From NCBI RefSeq assembly GCF_003052265.1, contig NZ_QANS01000001.1, forward strand, positions 62,001-126,000: DNA of 64,000 nucleotides, written 5' to 3'. Position 1 is the first letter of the stretch. Each line of letters begins with the position of its first letter. Below the pieces are notes generated by a model. That model was given only the letters and a program-made list of their open reading frames with translations, was not told the DNA's origin and did no database searches. The stretch comes from Stenotrophobium rhamnosiphilum (GTDB taxonomy: Bacteria > Pseudomonadota > Gammaproteobacteria > Nevskiales > Nevskiaceae). The position numbers were made by a program, and so were the translations under genes. Positions 35,122 through 45,100 of this stretch are shown piece by piece.

Positions 35122-35959
35122 AACCACTGCCAAGCCCGTCAAGGCCAAGCCCTCGACTCTCTTGCAGGTTGCTGTCGCCGCGCTCGAAGACATGAAGGCG
35201 ATCGACATCAAAGTCATCGACGTGATGAAGCTCACTACCATCACCGACCACATGATTGTTTGCACGGGCACGTCGAATCGCCACGTGAAGTCACTGGCTG
35301 ACAACGTAATTCAAATGGCCAAAGATTTTGGCAACCGCCCGATTGGTATCGAAGGCATTGAGCAAGGCGAGTGGGTACTCGTTGACCTCGGCGGCGTGGT
35401 GGTTCACGTCATGCAGGTTCAAGCTCGTGCGTTCTACCAGCTCGAAAGACTGTGGGATGTTGCGCCACCAGAACCGCAAGAAGCGCCGAAGGCTGTTCGT
35501 GGCAAAGCGCCACTGGCTCGTGCAGGTCTGCGCGCCAAGAAGATGGGCAAGCTCGCCAGCAAGGGCAGCGCAGGCAAGGCAGCTTTGAAGCCAGCCAAGC
35601 GCGTGAAGCCTAAGAGCGACGACAAGCCAGTTTCGCGTTCAGCAGCACGTTTGGCTGACAAGCCGAAGAAGACCGGTATTGCTGCAGGCCGTAAGTTTGT
35701 TTCGAAGAACGCACCGGCTTCCGCTGCGAAGAAGACGGTATCGAAATCGAAGCCAGCTGCTAAACCTGCTTTCAAATCGAGCGCCAAGCCTGCGTCCAAG
35801 CCAAGCGCAAGCAAAGCCGGATTCAAACCAAGCGCCAAGCCAGCAGCAACCAAGGCTGGTTTCAAGTCAGGTGCTAAGCCCGCGTTTAAAGCATCTTCCA
35901 AGCCGGCTGCAAAGCCAGCTGCGAAGAAGTCGAACATCAAGAAAAGAACGCGTCTGTAA
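35105..35959 (+). CDS. rsfS: Ribosome silencing factor RsfS with a long basic C-terminal tail
   Basis: The RsfS domain, about residues 15-118 (LLQVAVAALEDMKAIDIKVIDV, TDHMIVCTGTSNRHVKSLADNV, GNRPIGIEG, EWVLVDLGGVVVHVM, RAFYQLERLWD), binds ribosomal protein uL14 and blocks subunit joining in stationary phase. Typical members are 105-120 residues. Here the protein has 284: the extra 160 or so residues are Lys/Ala/Ser/Pro-rich, with repeats around FKPSAKPA, SKPA and KPAAK. The tail resembles histone H1-like tails and is likely disordered and nucleic-acid binding. No frameshift or second start is seen, so it appears to be one protein. Confidence 0.9.
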   Translation: MPRLTKTTAKPVKAKPSTLLQVAVAALEDMKAIDIKVIDVMKLTTITDHMIVCTGTSNRHVKSLADNVIQMAKDFGNRPIGIEGIEQGEWVLVDLGGVVVHVMQVQARAFYQLERLWDVAPPEPQEAPKAVRGKAPLARAGLRAKKMGKLASKGSAGKAALKPAKRVKPKSDDKPVSRSAARLADKPKKTGIAAGRKFVSKNAPASAAKKTVSKSKPAAKPAFKSSAKPASKPSASKAGFKPSAKPAATKAGFKSGAKPAFKASSKPAAKPAAKKSNIKKRTRL

Positions 35960-35970
35960 TTTTCTTGTAG

Positions 35971-36441
35971 ATGCGTATCCACCTGATTGCCGTCGGCAAC
36001 CGCATGCCGGCATGGGTGGAAACGTCTTACGCTGACTACGCCGGGCGCATGCCGCGTGAATGCTCATTGCATCTCATCGAAATTGCGCCCGGACAGCGCG
36101 GCAAAAACGCCGACATTGCTCGCGTTAAACAAGCCGAAGGCGAAAAAATCCTCAAAGCCATTCCACGTGATTCGTATGTAATCGCGCTGGACGAACATGG
36201 CGACGCGCTCACCAGCACCGGCTGGGGCGATGCGATGAAATCCTGGATGCAAATGGGCCGCGATGTTTGCCTACTCGTCGGCGGCCCCGACGGTCACGCG
36301 CCAGAAGTTTTAGCGCGCGCTGATCGTAAATGGGCGCTCTCAAAACTTACGTTGCCGCATGGGATGGTGCGTGTGCTTGTAGCGGAGCAGTTATTCCGTG
36401 CACACAGTTTGTTGATCAATCACCCTTATCACCGCGCGTGA
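35971..36441 (+). CDS. rlmH: 23S rRNA (pseudouridine-1915-N3)-methyltransferase
   Basis: SPOUT-class methyltransferase acting on helix 69 of 23S rRNA. The 156 residues match the family length of about 155: MRIHLIAVGNRMPAWVE at the start, an EGEKILKAIP segment, YVIALDEHGD, the knot LLVGGPDGHAPEVL, and ALSKLTLPHGMVRVLVAEQLFRAHSLLINHPYHR. The following mrdA-rodA genes of the Pseudomonas cluster are missing; a REP-like element and terminator come next. Confidence 0.96.
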   Translation: MRIHLIAVGNRMPAWVETSYADYAGRMPRECSLHLIEIAPGQRGKNADIARVKQAEGEKILKAIPRDSYVIALDEHGDALTSTGWGDAMKSWMQMGRDVCLLVGGPDGHAPEVLARADRKWALSKLTLPHGMVRVLVAEQLFRAHSLLINHPYHRA

Positions 36442-36444
36442 TTT

Positions 36445-36512
36445 GTAGCCCGGGTGCAACCCGGGTCTTGCACCATTTCATCATCGCGCTTCCCGGGTTT
36501 CACCCGGGCTAC
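36445..36512. repeat. GTAG-footed intergenic palindrome 3 (REP-like)
   Basis: GTAGCCCGGGTGCAACCCGG and its mirror, ending CACCCGGGCTAC, flank about 27 bases. It belongs to the same subtype as the element at 21671. It begins 4 bases after the rlmH stop. Confidence 0.82.
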
Positions 36513-36525
36513 ATCGCTGAAATAA

Positions 36526-36560
36526 AAAAAGCCGGCTCTGATGATCAGAGCCGGCTTTTT
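36526..36560. terminator. Bidirectional terminator between rlmH and the lipoprotein gene
   Basis: A perfect 17-base-pair stem, AAAAAGCCGGCTCTGAT and its complement, around one G, with T- and A-runs at the ends. It serves convergent genes. Confidence 0.92.
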
Positions 36561-36573
36561 CTATGAACGTTGC

Positions 36574-38856
36574 TTAGCGATTAACCGTCGCTTCCCACGC
36601 GCGCAGATAAACTTCTGCTGAGTTGAACAGATGGGTGATGGCCTCGCGTGCTTGCTTCTGTGGATCTTGTTTCTTCAGATTCAGTTCTGGATGTGCATCA
36701 ACATATTCGTTGTGCTTCTTCGCTTCGCTGATCGCGCCCAAGCGCACTTCTTCTACCCAATCTGCATCCATGCCGTAGTGCGCACGACCTTCGGTGTTCA
36801 GATCGTAAACATGTTCGCCGCTGACTTGGCGATCAAAGGTGACTGGTTTGATGTGGCTGAACTGCGAGCCCCAACCTGGACCTTTGAACAAGGTGAACGG
36901 GTATTGCACAGGGGTTTCTGAACCACTCGGGCCAGGCTGTGAAGCCAGACCGTTGGTATCAGAGCCGATGCCCACGCCGAACAGATGCTTGCTGCTCTTA
37001 AGCGGCAACAATTTCTGAATAAAGTCGTAGAACTGCGCGCCGGTACCGCCACCGCCGCCCGGGTAAACGATGCCGCCCAGGTCAAGAATGCGTTTGGCTT
37101 GATCGTTGCTGATGCCGCCATGGCCGCCGTGCGTTGAGACCAGTGGGTAAACCGGAGTCTGTTCTTCTGCAAGCTTGATCAGATCTTCTTTGATCGAGAG
37201 TTCAAGGTGATCGACTTCCATGATGATTTTGTTATCCATCATTTTCTTGAACGCATATTTGCCCAGATCCGTCAGGCCACGTGCGTTGCACTGGCGCGTG
37301 GTTGGGTAGATCGGCAGAGGAATGGTTTTGCCTGCGAGCAGTGCTTCAACCAATGGATTGGCTGGAGCTGTGACGCCCGTTGGATCTGACGTCGTCATCA
37401 CCGCGCCAGGCGTGTAGAGGTAGGTGCTGTAACCGCCTGCTTCATCCGTTGGGCAGCTGTACGTGCCCCAGAATTTGCCGGTGTCGACGAAGTTGCCGAC
37501 GTTCAACACCAAGCCATCAAAGATGCCGTTGCCGCCGAGTGCGTTGTCGAACTCGTGCAATGGGAACATCTGGCGTACGCCGAGGTTGTAGAGACGATCG
37601 AACTGCGTGTCGATATCTGCCGTGGTGCAACCGTTGATGTCAGGAACCGTGACGCCGCCGACCTGCGCAACCTGTTTAACCGTGCAGTTGAACAGATGCG
37701 AAATCTCGATGCCGGTGACGACAGCGAGTTTGCCTTCGTTGATCACCTTGCGTGCGTCCACTGGATTGTCGACGAGGCGCAGCCAGCCTTTACCCGGGCC
37801 GCCTTCCTGCGCGTCGATGTAGTCCTGCAGGTCACGCATGTACTGCACCTGCGTGACGGCGCTGTCCATTTCGTTGCAGTTCTTGCCGGGCTGGAGCTGG
37901 GCGACGGCTTCGAGATTACATAGCGTTTCGTTCTCAACGAGGTTGTTGAGCATGATGCGCAAACCGCCGCGCCATGCGCGTTCAATCCACTTGTAATACG
38001 TGCTTTCGTGCGTCAGCGAGTGTGGTGCAGGCCAGCTGTTAAACGTTGGCCAGCCTACGGTGTCATGCGTTGCCAGCGGATCGGTAGCGTAGAGATTGCC
38101 GAGCAGATCGAGATGGCCATCGGGACCGTGAGTGGCTGCGCAATTCTTCAGCGCTTCAGTGACGCCAAAGCGATGGAACGGTCTGCCGTAATGCGCGCCG
38201 CCGAGGAAGGTGGTGGCGCTGATGTGTTGATGTACGTCGGCAAAACCGATCACAGGTTTATCAACGCCGGTGCCTTTGTAGTTAGGGCCGCTGGCGTTGA
38301 GCTCTGCTTCAGGGAATGGTGTGCAGTCTTTAGCTGCGGTGAAACCGAACTTGGCAGCATCAGCTGCGCTGGCGGCATCCGCGAGAATCAATTTGCCGGT
38401 CGCAACATCTACAGCCAAAGCCTTGTTGGCTGAGGCCGAGAACACGGTGTAGTTCTTGTTGGCATCGGTATCAATCGTCCAATCCGCAGCATCGCTCGCT
38501 GCGCCTGCGCTGCCGACAGTGCCGCCATTGGCAGCCAGAAAGGTTTTGTCTTTTGCGTAGAACAGATATTTACCGAGCGCCGTTGGCTTCATGTAAAACG
38601 GTTCGGCGTCATCCACTTTCGCTGCCGTGACAGCGTAAGTGCCGCCGCTGGCTTTAGCGGCAAAAGCATTCTTGGGGACAGACTTCAACGCGTAGCAACC
38701 GTTGGCCAAGTCATAGCGCGTTTCTGGCGCAACGCCGGCAGGTAACACGCCGTTGCCGCCATTGTTCTCGCTGCCAGTGGGTGAGCTTGAACGGCCGCAC
38801 GCCGACAACAACAAGGCTGCACTCACAGCGGTCAGCACAAATACAGATTGACGCAT
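36574..38856 (-). CDS. Large lipoprotein with a membrane dipeptidase (peptidase M19)-like domain
   Basis: A 760-residue exported lipoprotein: signal peptide with lipobox LLLSACG, then a Gly/Asn-rich linker. Residues about 45-195 look like a separate beta-rich domain (CYALKSVPKNAFAAKASGG, YLFYAKDKTFLAANGG). Residues about 205-740 carry metal-type motifs in the order expected for an amidohydrolase-fold M19 protein: FADVHQH (HxH), IMEVDHLE, STHGGHGG and GIGSDTNGL, with LVDNPVDARKVINEGKLAVVTGIEISHLF between them. The substrate is unknown. AAGGAG precedes the ATG. It is a single gene with its own promoter region. Confidence 0.7.
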   Translation of the reverse strand: MRQSVFVLTAVSAALLLSACGRSSSPTGSENNGGNGVLPAGVAPETRYDLANGCYALKSVPKNAFAAKASGGTYAVTAAKVDDAEPFYMKPTALGKYLFYAKDKTFLAANGGTVGSAGAASDAADWTIDTDANKNYTVFSASANKALAVDVATGKLILADAASAADAAKFGFTAAKDCTPFPEAELNASGPNYKGTGVDKPVIGFADVHQHISATTFLGGAHYGRPFHRFGVTEALKNCAATHGPDGHLDLLGNLYATDPLATHDTVGWPTFNSWPAPHSLTHESTYYKWIERAWRGGLRIMLNNLVENETLCNLEAVAQLQPGKNCNEMDSAVTQVQYMRDLQDYIDAQEGGPGKGWLRLVDNPVDARKVINEGKLAVVTGIEISHLFNCTVKQVAQVGGVTVPDINGCTTADIDTQFDRLYNLGVRQMFPLHEFDNALGGNGIFDGLVLNVGNFVDTGKFWGTYSCPTDEAGGYSTYLYTPGAVMTTSDPTGVTAPANPLVEALLAGKTIPLPIYPTTRQCNARGLTDLGKYAFKKMMDNKIIMEVDHLELSIKEDLIKLAEEQTPVYPLVSTHGGHGGISNDQAKRILDLGGIVYPGGGGGTGAQFYDFIQKLLPLKSSKHLFGVGIGSDTNGLASQPGPSGSETPVQYPFTLFKGPGWGSQFSHIKPVTFDRQVSGEHVYDLNTEGRAHYGMDADWVEEVRLGAISEAKKHNEYVDAHPELNLKKQDPQKQAREAITHLFNSAEVYLRAWEATVNR

Positions 38857-39010
38857 GATTTAACTCCTTAGGTATGTAGCCCTGTATTCAGGGTCTTGTA
38901 GTCATTTTTGTGGTCACGACTATACGGCGGCGGACCTATGAGCAGATATGGTAAAAACGGCTTGTCCCGCGATCAGCCTGATCGCCACTTTTTCGAGTTA
39001 ATGAATTCGT

Positions 39011-39442
39011 ATGAATAAGAAAGCCCTGTTATTTCTGGCTCTGGCGCTTGTAGTACTTGTCGGCCTGTCTCAGGTCATGCGCCCAGCGTCGGCGCCTACG
39101 CAGAATTCGGCGTTAGTGGTGCAAAGTGGGCCGATGACCGTAGCACCCGCGCCCGCAGTGCCAGAGCTGCCCAAGCCAAAGTTGTTCGAGATCGTCGTGA
39201 GTAAAGGCCAGCGTGTTTCCGGGCCTGCGTCGATTCAAGTGCAAGAAGGCGACGATGTGGAGTTGCTGATTACCTCCGACCACGCCGACGACCTGCATAT
39301 GCACGGCTACGACCTGCATCTGAAACTGCAAGCCGGTGTGCCTGCGAAGCTGGCGTTCAAAGCGGAGCACAGCGGTCGTTTCGACTACGAATTGCATCAC
39401 GCGCACTTGGAACTCGGCACGCTAGAAGTGATGCCTAAATAA
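39011..39442 (+). CDS. Cupredoxin-like membrane-anchored protein
   Basis: A 143-residue protein with an N-terminal hydrophobic anchor or uncleaved signal (ALLFLALALVVLVGLSQV) and a Pro/Ala linker. It has a cupredoxin-type beta-sandwich (FEIVVSKGQRVSGPASIQVQEGDDVELLITSDHADDLHMHGYDLHLKL). Histidines cluster in DDLHMHGYDLHL and ELHHAHLELG, but there is no cysteine, so a classic type 1 copper site is absent. Periplasmic metal binding is possible but not shown. It is followed by maf after 11 bases. Confidence 0.7.
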   Translation: MNKKALLFLALALVVLVGLSQVMRPASAPTQNSALVVQSGPMTVAPAPAVPELPKPKLFEIVVSKGQRVSGPASIQVQEGDDVELLITSDHADDLHMHGYDLHLKLQAGVPAKLAFKAEHSGRFDYELHHAHLELGTLEVMPK

Positions 39443-39453
39443 GTCGAACGCAC

Positions 39454-40032
39454 ATGCCCGATATCCAATTTCATCTCGCTTCTGCATCGCCGCGCCGACA
39501 AGAACTGTTGCAGCAACTGGGTCTGCACTTTGATGTGCGCTCAGCAGATATTGTTGAGCAGCCGATGTCATCAGAAACTGCTGCCGATTACGCGCGGCGT
39601 ATGGCGCTGGAAAAAGCGCTGGCGACGCAGGCCAGAATCGGCTCGTCCTTGCCGGTTTTAGGCGCAGACACGGATGTGGTGCTGGACGGCCACATTCTCG
39701 GCAAACCGCGAGATCGCGCTGATGCGCTGGCGATGCTGGCTGCGCTGTCGAATCGTGAGCACGAGGTCTATTCCGCTGTCGCCATGGTGCAGGGCTCACG
39801 CGCAGAGGTAATGCTGTCCGTGACTCATGTCTCTTTTGGCGTGATCACGCCGGAAGCTGCGGCGCTTTATTGGGACAGTGGCGAGCCAGCGGATAAAGCT
39901 GGCGCTTACGGAATTCAGGGTCTTGGTGCCCAGTTCGTTAAAGGCATCAACGGCAGCTATAGTGGCGTTGTCGGCTTACCGCTATTTGAGACGACAGAAC
40001 TCTTGCTGCGCTTTGGCATCCACACTCTGTAA
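39454..40032 (+). CDS. maf: Maf family nucleoside triphosphate pyrophosphatase
   Basis: Hydrolyses non-canonical or pyrimidine nucleotides (dTTP/UTP type in the YhdE subgroup). The 192 residues show LASASPRRQELLQQLGL, ADTDVVLDGHILGKPRDRADAL, VYSAVAMV and GAYGIQGLGAQFVKGINGSYSGVVGLPL. It precedes rng, the standard gamma-proteobacterial order maf-rng-yhdP. The spacing to rng is 20 bases. Confidence 0.94.
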   Translation: MPDIQFHLASASPRRQELLQQLGLHFDVRSADIVEQPMSSETAADYARRMALEKALATQARIGSSLPVLGADTDVVLDGHILGKPRDRADALAMLAALSNREHEVYSAVAMVQGSRAEVMLSVTHVSFGVITPEAAALYWDSGEPADKAGAYGIQGLGAQFVKGINGSYSGVVGLPLFETTELLLRFGIHTL

Positions 40033-40052
40033 AACGAAAAATAAGAAGAACC

Positions 40053-41516
40053 ATGAGCACCGAAATTTTGGTCAACATTGGCACGCAAGAAACCCGTGTC
40101 GCGCTGGTTGAAGGCGGTTCCACGCAAGAAGTTCATTTGCAGCGTGCATCGCGTCATGGATTGACCGGAAACATTTACAAAGGCGTGGTGCAGCGCGTGC
40201 TGCCCGGCATGCAGGCCGCGTTTGTCGAGATCGGCTTGGATCGCACCGCGTTTCTGCACGTCGCCGATATGGTTTGTGCAAACAATGGCGACCCCAACAA
40301 GCCAACGCCGCAGATCACGCAGCTATTGCACGATGGTCAGTCGGTGTTGGTGCAGATCGTTAAAGATCCGATGGGCACCAAAGGTGCACGCCTCACCAGC
40401 TTGTTGTCAGTGCCTTCACGCTATCTGGTGTTGTTGCCGTTTGAGCCGCATGTCGGTGTATCGGCGCGCATTGAAGATGAAGTGGAGCGCGATCGCCTCA
40501 AAGCCATTCTTGATGAGACGCAGCGTGTCGAGGCGCCAGGCTTTGGCGTCATCGCGCGCACCGCAGCTGAAGGCGCAGACGCTGAGGCTTTAGCTAACGA
40601 TCTACGTTTCTTAATGCGCTTGTGGGGCTCGATCAGCGAGCAAGCCAAGGTCGCACCAGCAGCAACGATGGTGCACGGCGACCTGCCGCTGTCGATGCGA
40701 ATTCTGCGTGATTTGATGGGCACCGACGTTGAGCGCGTGCGCATTGATAACATGGATGAATTCCGCAATCTGCAGCAGTTTGCGCAGGTGTTTGTGCCGA
40801 ATGCTGCATCCAAGGTTGAGCTGTACGAAGGCTCCGCACCCATCTTTGATTTGTACGGCGTCGAAGACGATATCGCACGTGCGCTTGATCGTCGTGTTGA
40901 ACTGAAATCCGGCGGCCATTTGGTGATTGATCAGACCGAGGCGATGACCACGGTTGATGTGAACACCGGCGCTTACATCGGCCACCGCAATCTCGAAGAG
41001 ACGGTGCTCAAAACTAATCTCGAAGCTGCGCAGGCGATTGCGCGTCAACTGCGCCTACGCAATCTCGGCGGCATCATCATCATCGACTTCATCGATATGA
41101 AAGGTGCTGACCATCGCGCGCAAGTGATGCGTGCATTGGAGCGTGCGCTAGCAGCCGATCACGCACGCACACAGGTTTATCCGTTTACTGAACTGGGTTT
41201 GGTACAACTCACCCGCAAACGCACGCGCGAATCTTTGGGCCACATTCTTTGCGAACCCTGCGCCGCCTGTAACGGCCGCGGCACAGTCAAAACCGTCGAA
41301 ACCGTCTGCCACGAAATCGCCCGCGATATCCAACGCGCCGCACGCCAGTTCGAAGCCAAAGGCTTTTTGGTGCTCGCCGCTCCACATGTCATCACGCGAT
41401 TTATGGAAGAGCAGTCGCTGGGTCTGGGCGAGCTTGAAGCGCAGTTGCATCGACCGATCCGTCTGCAAGCCGAATCGTCATACGGGCAAGACAGCTTCGA
41501 CGTGGTGCCACTGTAG
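40053..41516 (+). CDS. rng: Ribonuclease G
   Basis: Endoribonuclease for 16S rRNA 5' maturation and mRNA decay. The 487 residues have an N-terminal S1 domain (GNIYKGVVQRVLPGMQAAFVEIGLDRTAFLHVADM). The catalytic DNase I-like part has Asp residues in TTVDVNTGAYIG and IIIDFIDMK, and the Zn-link CxxC is in EPCAACNGRG. AAGAAG precedes the ATG. The stop TAG (41514-41516) is part of the GTAG foot of an adjoining REP-like palindrome. Confidence 0.96.
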   Translation: MSTEILVNIGTQETRVALVEGGSTQEVHLQRASRHGLTGNIYKGVVQRVLPGMQAAFVEIGLDRTAFLHVADMVCANNGDPNKPTPQITQLLHDGQSVLVQIVKDPMGTKGARLTSLLSVPSRYLVLLPFEPHVGVSARIEDEVERDRLKAILDETQRVEAPGFGVIARTAAEGADAEALANDLRFLMRLWGSISEQAKVAPAATMVHGDLPLSMRILRDLMGTDVERVRIDNMDEFRNLQQFAQVFVPNAASKVELYEGSAPIFDLYGVEDDIARALDRRVELKSGGHLVIDQTEAMTTVDVNTGAYIGHRNLEETVLKTNLEAAQAIARQLRLRNLGGIIIIDFIDMKGADHRAQVMRALERALAADHARTQVYPFTELGLVQLTRKRTRESLGHILCEPCAACNGRGTVKTVETVCHEIARDIQRAARQFEAKGFLVLAAPHVITRFMEEQSLGLGELEAQLHRPIRLQAESSYGQDSFDVVPL

Positions 41517-41592
41517 GGTGGGTGGAGCGCAGCGAAACCCACCATCTCTCCCATGCGACACGGTGGGTTTCGCTGCGCTCTACCCACCCTAC
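41513..41592. repeat. GTAG-footed intergenic palindrome 4, overlapping the rng stop
   Basis: Left arm GTAGGGTGGG... and right arm ...CCCACCCTAC, each with GCGCAGCGAAACCCACC or its mirror, surround ATCTCTCCCATGCGACAC. Its first bases provide the stop codon of rng. It is the same subtype as 55909-55990, and a half copy lies at 41956-41986. Confidence 0.85.
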
Positions 41593-42176
41593 GATCAGCC
41601 CACTTGTAGCGAATGTGCCGCGCGCATTCATCGTTCGCATAAACGCTGAAGCGGTTACCGGTTTCTCGCATCGAGAAATTAGTTAGCGAACGTATAGGGC
41701 CTCTTCTCAAGCACCGCAGAAGTGGGCTTGTGATGTTTCTTTGGTTACTTTCTTTGCGCCAAAGAAAGTAACCCGCACCACAGTGCGGAACACGCCATCT
41801 CAATCAGCGCAGGCAGTAGCCCGCGAAGCGCGTGAAAAGCTTGCCCCTCACCCTCGGCAACTGCTCCTGCGTTGCTCTACCTCGGGCATCCATGCCCTCG
41901 TCGATCCCTCTCCCCATAAAAAGCATGGGGAGAGGGAAGTAACGCGTTTAAAGCTGGTGGGTTTCGCTGCGCTCTACCCACCCTACAAACTGATGCAAAT
42001 GTTTTATTAAATTACTCATAAAAAGCAAAAGTAAATAAAAACAAACATTCACAAAAATTAACCTTCACAGGTCTAATTTTTTGCAAGATTTTCACTAGCT
42101 TGCGCCGCTCGCTAGGGCGACAATAGCGGCCCTTAGTTTTTTGATTAGATCTCGTGATGCGCCTGAGCGGAGTGCA
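41593..42176. other. Repeat-rich gene-free stretch between rng and yhdP
   Basis: No gene is supported. From left to right it holds a perfect 14-base-pair hairpin GGTTACTTTCTTTG-CGC-CAAAGAAAGTAACC (41743-41773), related to the repeat before holA. Next is a 12-base-pair hairpin CCCTCTCCCCAT with ATGGGGAGAGGG (41906-41936). A half copy of the GTAGGGTGGG element with an intact CTAC foot follows (41956-41986). After that comes an AT-rich stretch (about 41995-42090) likely to carry the yhdP promoter. Frames such as 41741-42010 run through repeats and are judged spurious. Confidence 0.7.
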
Positions 42177-45100
42177 ATGGAGCGTGTAAGGCGCCGCTGG
42201 TGGACGTGGACCGTTTCCGTTGTCGCCGTTCTGGTGATTCTTGCGGCGACCGTCAGCGCGCTTTTCCAAGCGGCAGTATTAGCGCTGCCCAGCTATCGTG
42301 AAGATCTTTCTACTTGGGTCACCAAAGTTGCAGGTCGTCCGGTAGATATCGGCGGCATCAGTCTCGTCTGGCATGGCATCTATCCGCGCATCGATCTCTC
42401 TGACATCACGCTCTACAGCGACGATGGTCAAGACGAAGAAGTGCTTTCCGCGCAACGTCTCTCACTCGGTTTCAATTTCCTGCATATCGCGGGCGGTGAT
42501 TTCATGCCGACGCGTATTGAGCTGTCGGGTTTGGAATTGGGCGTCAACATCGATGAAGACGGCGAGGTCAGCATCGTTGGCCTTGAACAAAATCCTAATC
42601 AGAAAACCAACTACGAAAAATTGTTGCGCGAGGTGTCGCGCTTTAAGCGCGTACGTCTGAGCAATTGCAAGATTGAACTGAGCGCACCGCAACTACCAGA
42701 AGACGACATCAGCCTAACGCTGGCTAGCGCCGAGGTATCGCATACCAGCAGCGGCCTTGAGGGCGAAGCCGAGTTGTTGCTGCCAGCGGCATACGGAAAA
42801 TCAATTGATTTTGAGGGCGAAGTCGAAGGCCCGATCACCAAGCCTGCGACGTGGCGTGGTGATTTCAAGATCAACGCACGTGAGTTGCAGCCGCAGCCTT
42901 GGCTGCGCGCGCTATTGCTGCCGGGCACGCGTGTCGCTGTTGAAGATGGCAACGTCGATATTCGCGGCAAGTTGTTGGGTGGCCGTGTCACTGCGCTAGT
43001 TGCTCATGCAGAAACAGATGCGCTGGCAATCAGCCGCGCGGGTCAGACAGTCACGGCGAAGTCGCTCGACTTCCTCACGAACATTAGCGCGGACACAGAT
43101 GGCTGGCAGTTAGACATCAAGAAGTTTTTGATGGATGGCGAAGATCAACTGCGCGGCGATTTCCATTACGCCGCACAGCCAGAGACGGAAGGGTATGAGA
43201 TCAAGGCCGACGCTGATTTTCTGCGCCTGACGCAGATCATGCCGTGGCTGGCTTACTTCAGGGACGCGCCACATGCGCTGTCGATGGCCTCACGCGCCAG
43301 TGGCGACATCAATCGTTTGGTTCTGCGTTTGCAGAAAGGCGAAGAAGAATCACGTTACTCGGTATTGGCAACGCTCAAAGATGTTGCGCTCAAACCCGGG
43401 GATGGCGCAGTCGGCTTCAATGGGCTCTCGGGCGAATTGTCCGCAGATGAAAACAGCGGTCGTTTCAAACTGGATGGTCATGCCGTGCGTGTCGATTTGC
43501 CACACGCGCTGCGCAGCTCGGTGCCGTTTGATCGTCTGAGCGGTGAAGCGCGTTGGAATCGTCGTGCTGAAGGTTGGCAATTTGATTTGCCCGCGTTGGC
43601 TTGGAGAGTGCAGAGCATCGTCGGCACGAGTCAGGTGAATGTGTTGTTGCCTTCAGCAGAAGGCGCTTCGCCAGAATTGAATCTCAGCGCCAATTTCTCC
43701 GTGGGCGACGTCAATCAAGCCAAGCCGTTCATGCCCTTGGTGTGGCATGACAATCTGCACGATTGGCTGAATCGCGCGATCGTCAGTGCTCGCGTGCCGC
43801 GGGCGCAGTTGGAGTTTCATGGCGCGGTGGCAGATTTTCCGTTTACCAAACGCGGCACCGGTTCTTGGAAACTGGATATCGATGTCGTAAATGCCAAGCT
43901 CGCTTATTTGCCGGACTGGCCGTCGGTTGATCAAATCAAAGCGAAGCTGAATTTTGTTGGCAACGGTCTCGACATTCAGGCTGACAGTGCCAGCGTGATG
44001 GGCAATAGCATCGAAAAAGCCAGCGCAAGCATTGCCGATTTCCACGATGGCATATTGCTGATCGATGTTGCGGGCAGCGGCGAGACTTCACGCTTCTACG
44101 ATTTCTTGCAGGCCTCACCGCTCAAGAAAACATTGGCCGGTTTGGTCAACAACACCAGCGCAAAAGGTCCGTCGCAGGTGGCGGTGCATCTGAACGTTCC
44201 TTTGCATGACGGCAACAAGACTGAAGTTGCGGGTGCGGTTGTGCTGAATGATGTCGAGCTGCGCTACAAGGGTTTGCAAGAACCGATTCGTAACATCATC
44301 GGCAGCCTCAACTTCAACAACACCGGCGTGACTGCTGACAAACTCGCCGCAAAGTTTGAAGACGTCGATCTGGTCGCGCGTATTCTGCCGCGCATCAACA
44401 CCTATGGCGTAGTTGCGGCTGACTTCTCCTATGCGCTGAAACAAGATGGCAGCGGCGTCAGTTCGTTTGTGCCAGAGATTGTTCGCAAGACCATGACGGG
44501 CAGTTCGCGCTGGAGTCTTGAGTTGCCGCTGGGCAAGGATGAAACCGCATTGCATCTGCTGAGTGATCTCCAGGGCGTGGCGGTTTCGATGCCGCAGCCA
44601 CTGGGCAAGACCGCAGAAGAAACCGCGCCGCTGCGCGTTGTCATCGGTGGTGCTAGTAGCAACGCCAGCAGCACGCATGTTCGCGTTGATTATCGCGATC
44701 GTTTGAATACGGATATCGCGCTGGCTTCTGCTGAAGATGGTACGCAACGTGTGCGCGGCATCAATCTGTTCTTCGGTCGTGGAATAGCGCCGTTGGTGGA
44801 TGGCACCGGCATGAATATCAATGGCGATGTCGATTCGATTGATCTGGCTGCATGGGGTGCTGTGTTGGGCACTGCACGCGGCAGCGGCATGACACTCAAT
44901 CGTGCAGAGCTGCACGCGGATCGTGTTACGTATCTGGGCCAAGTCGTGCGTGATGTGCGCGGCGTGATGATCCCTAATGCAGACGGCTGGTCGACCAAGC
45001 TGAGTGGTGCTGGTGCAGAAGGCGATTTGATTTGGCGTGATGCTGCGAATGGCGCACTGAGCGCACAGCTCAAACATCTCGCAGTGGATTTCCAAAGCGC

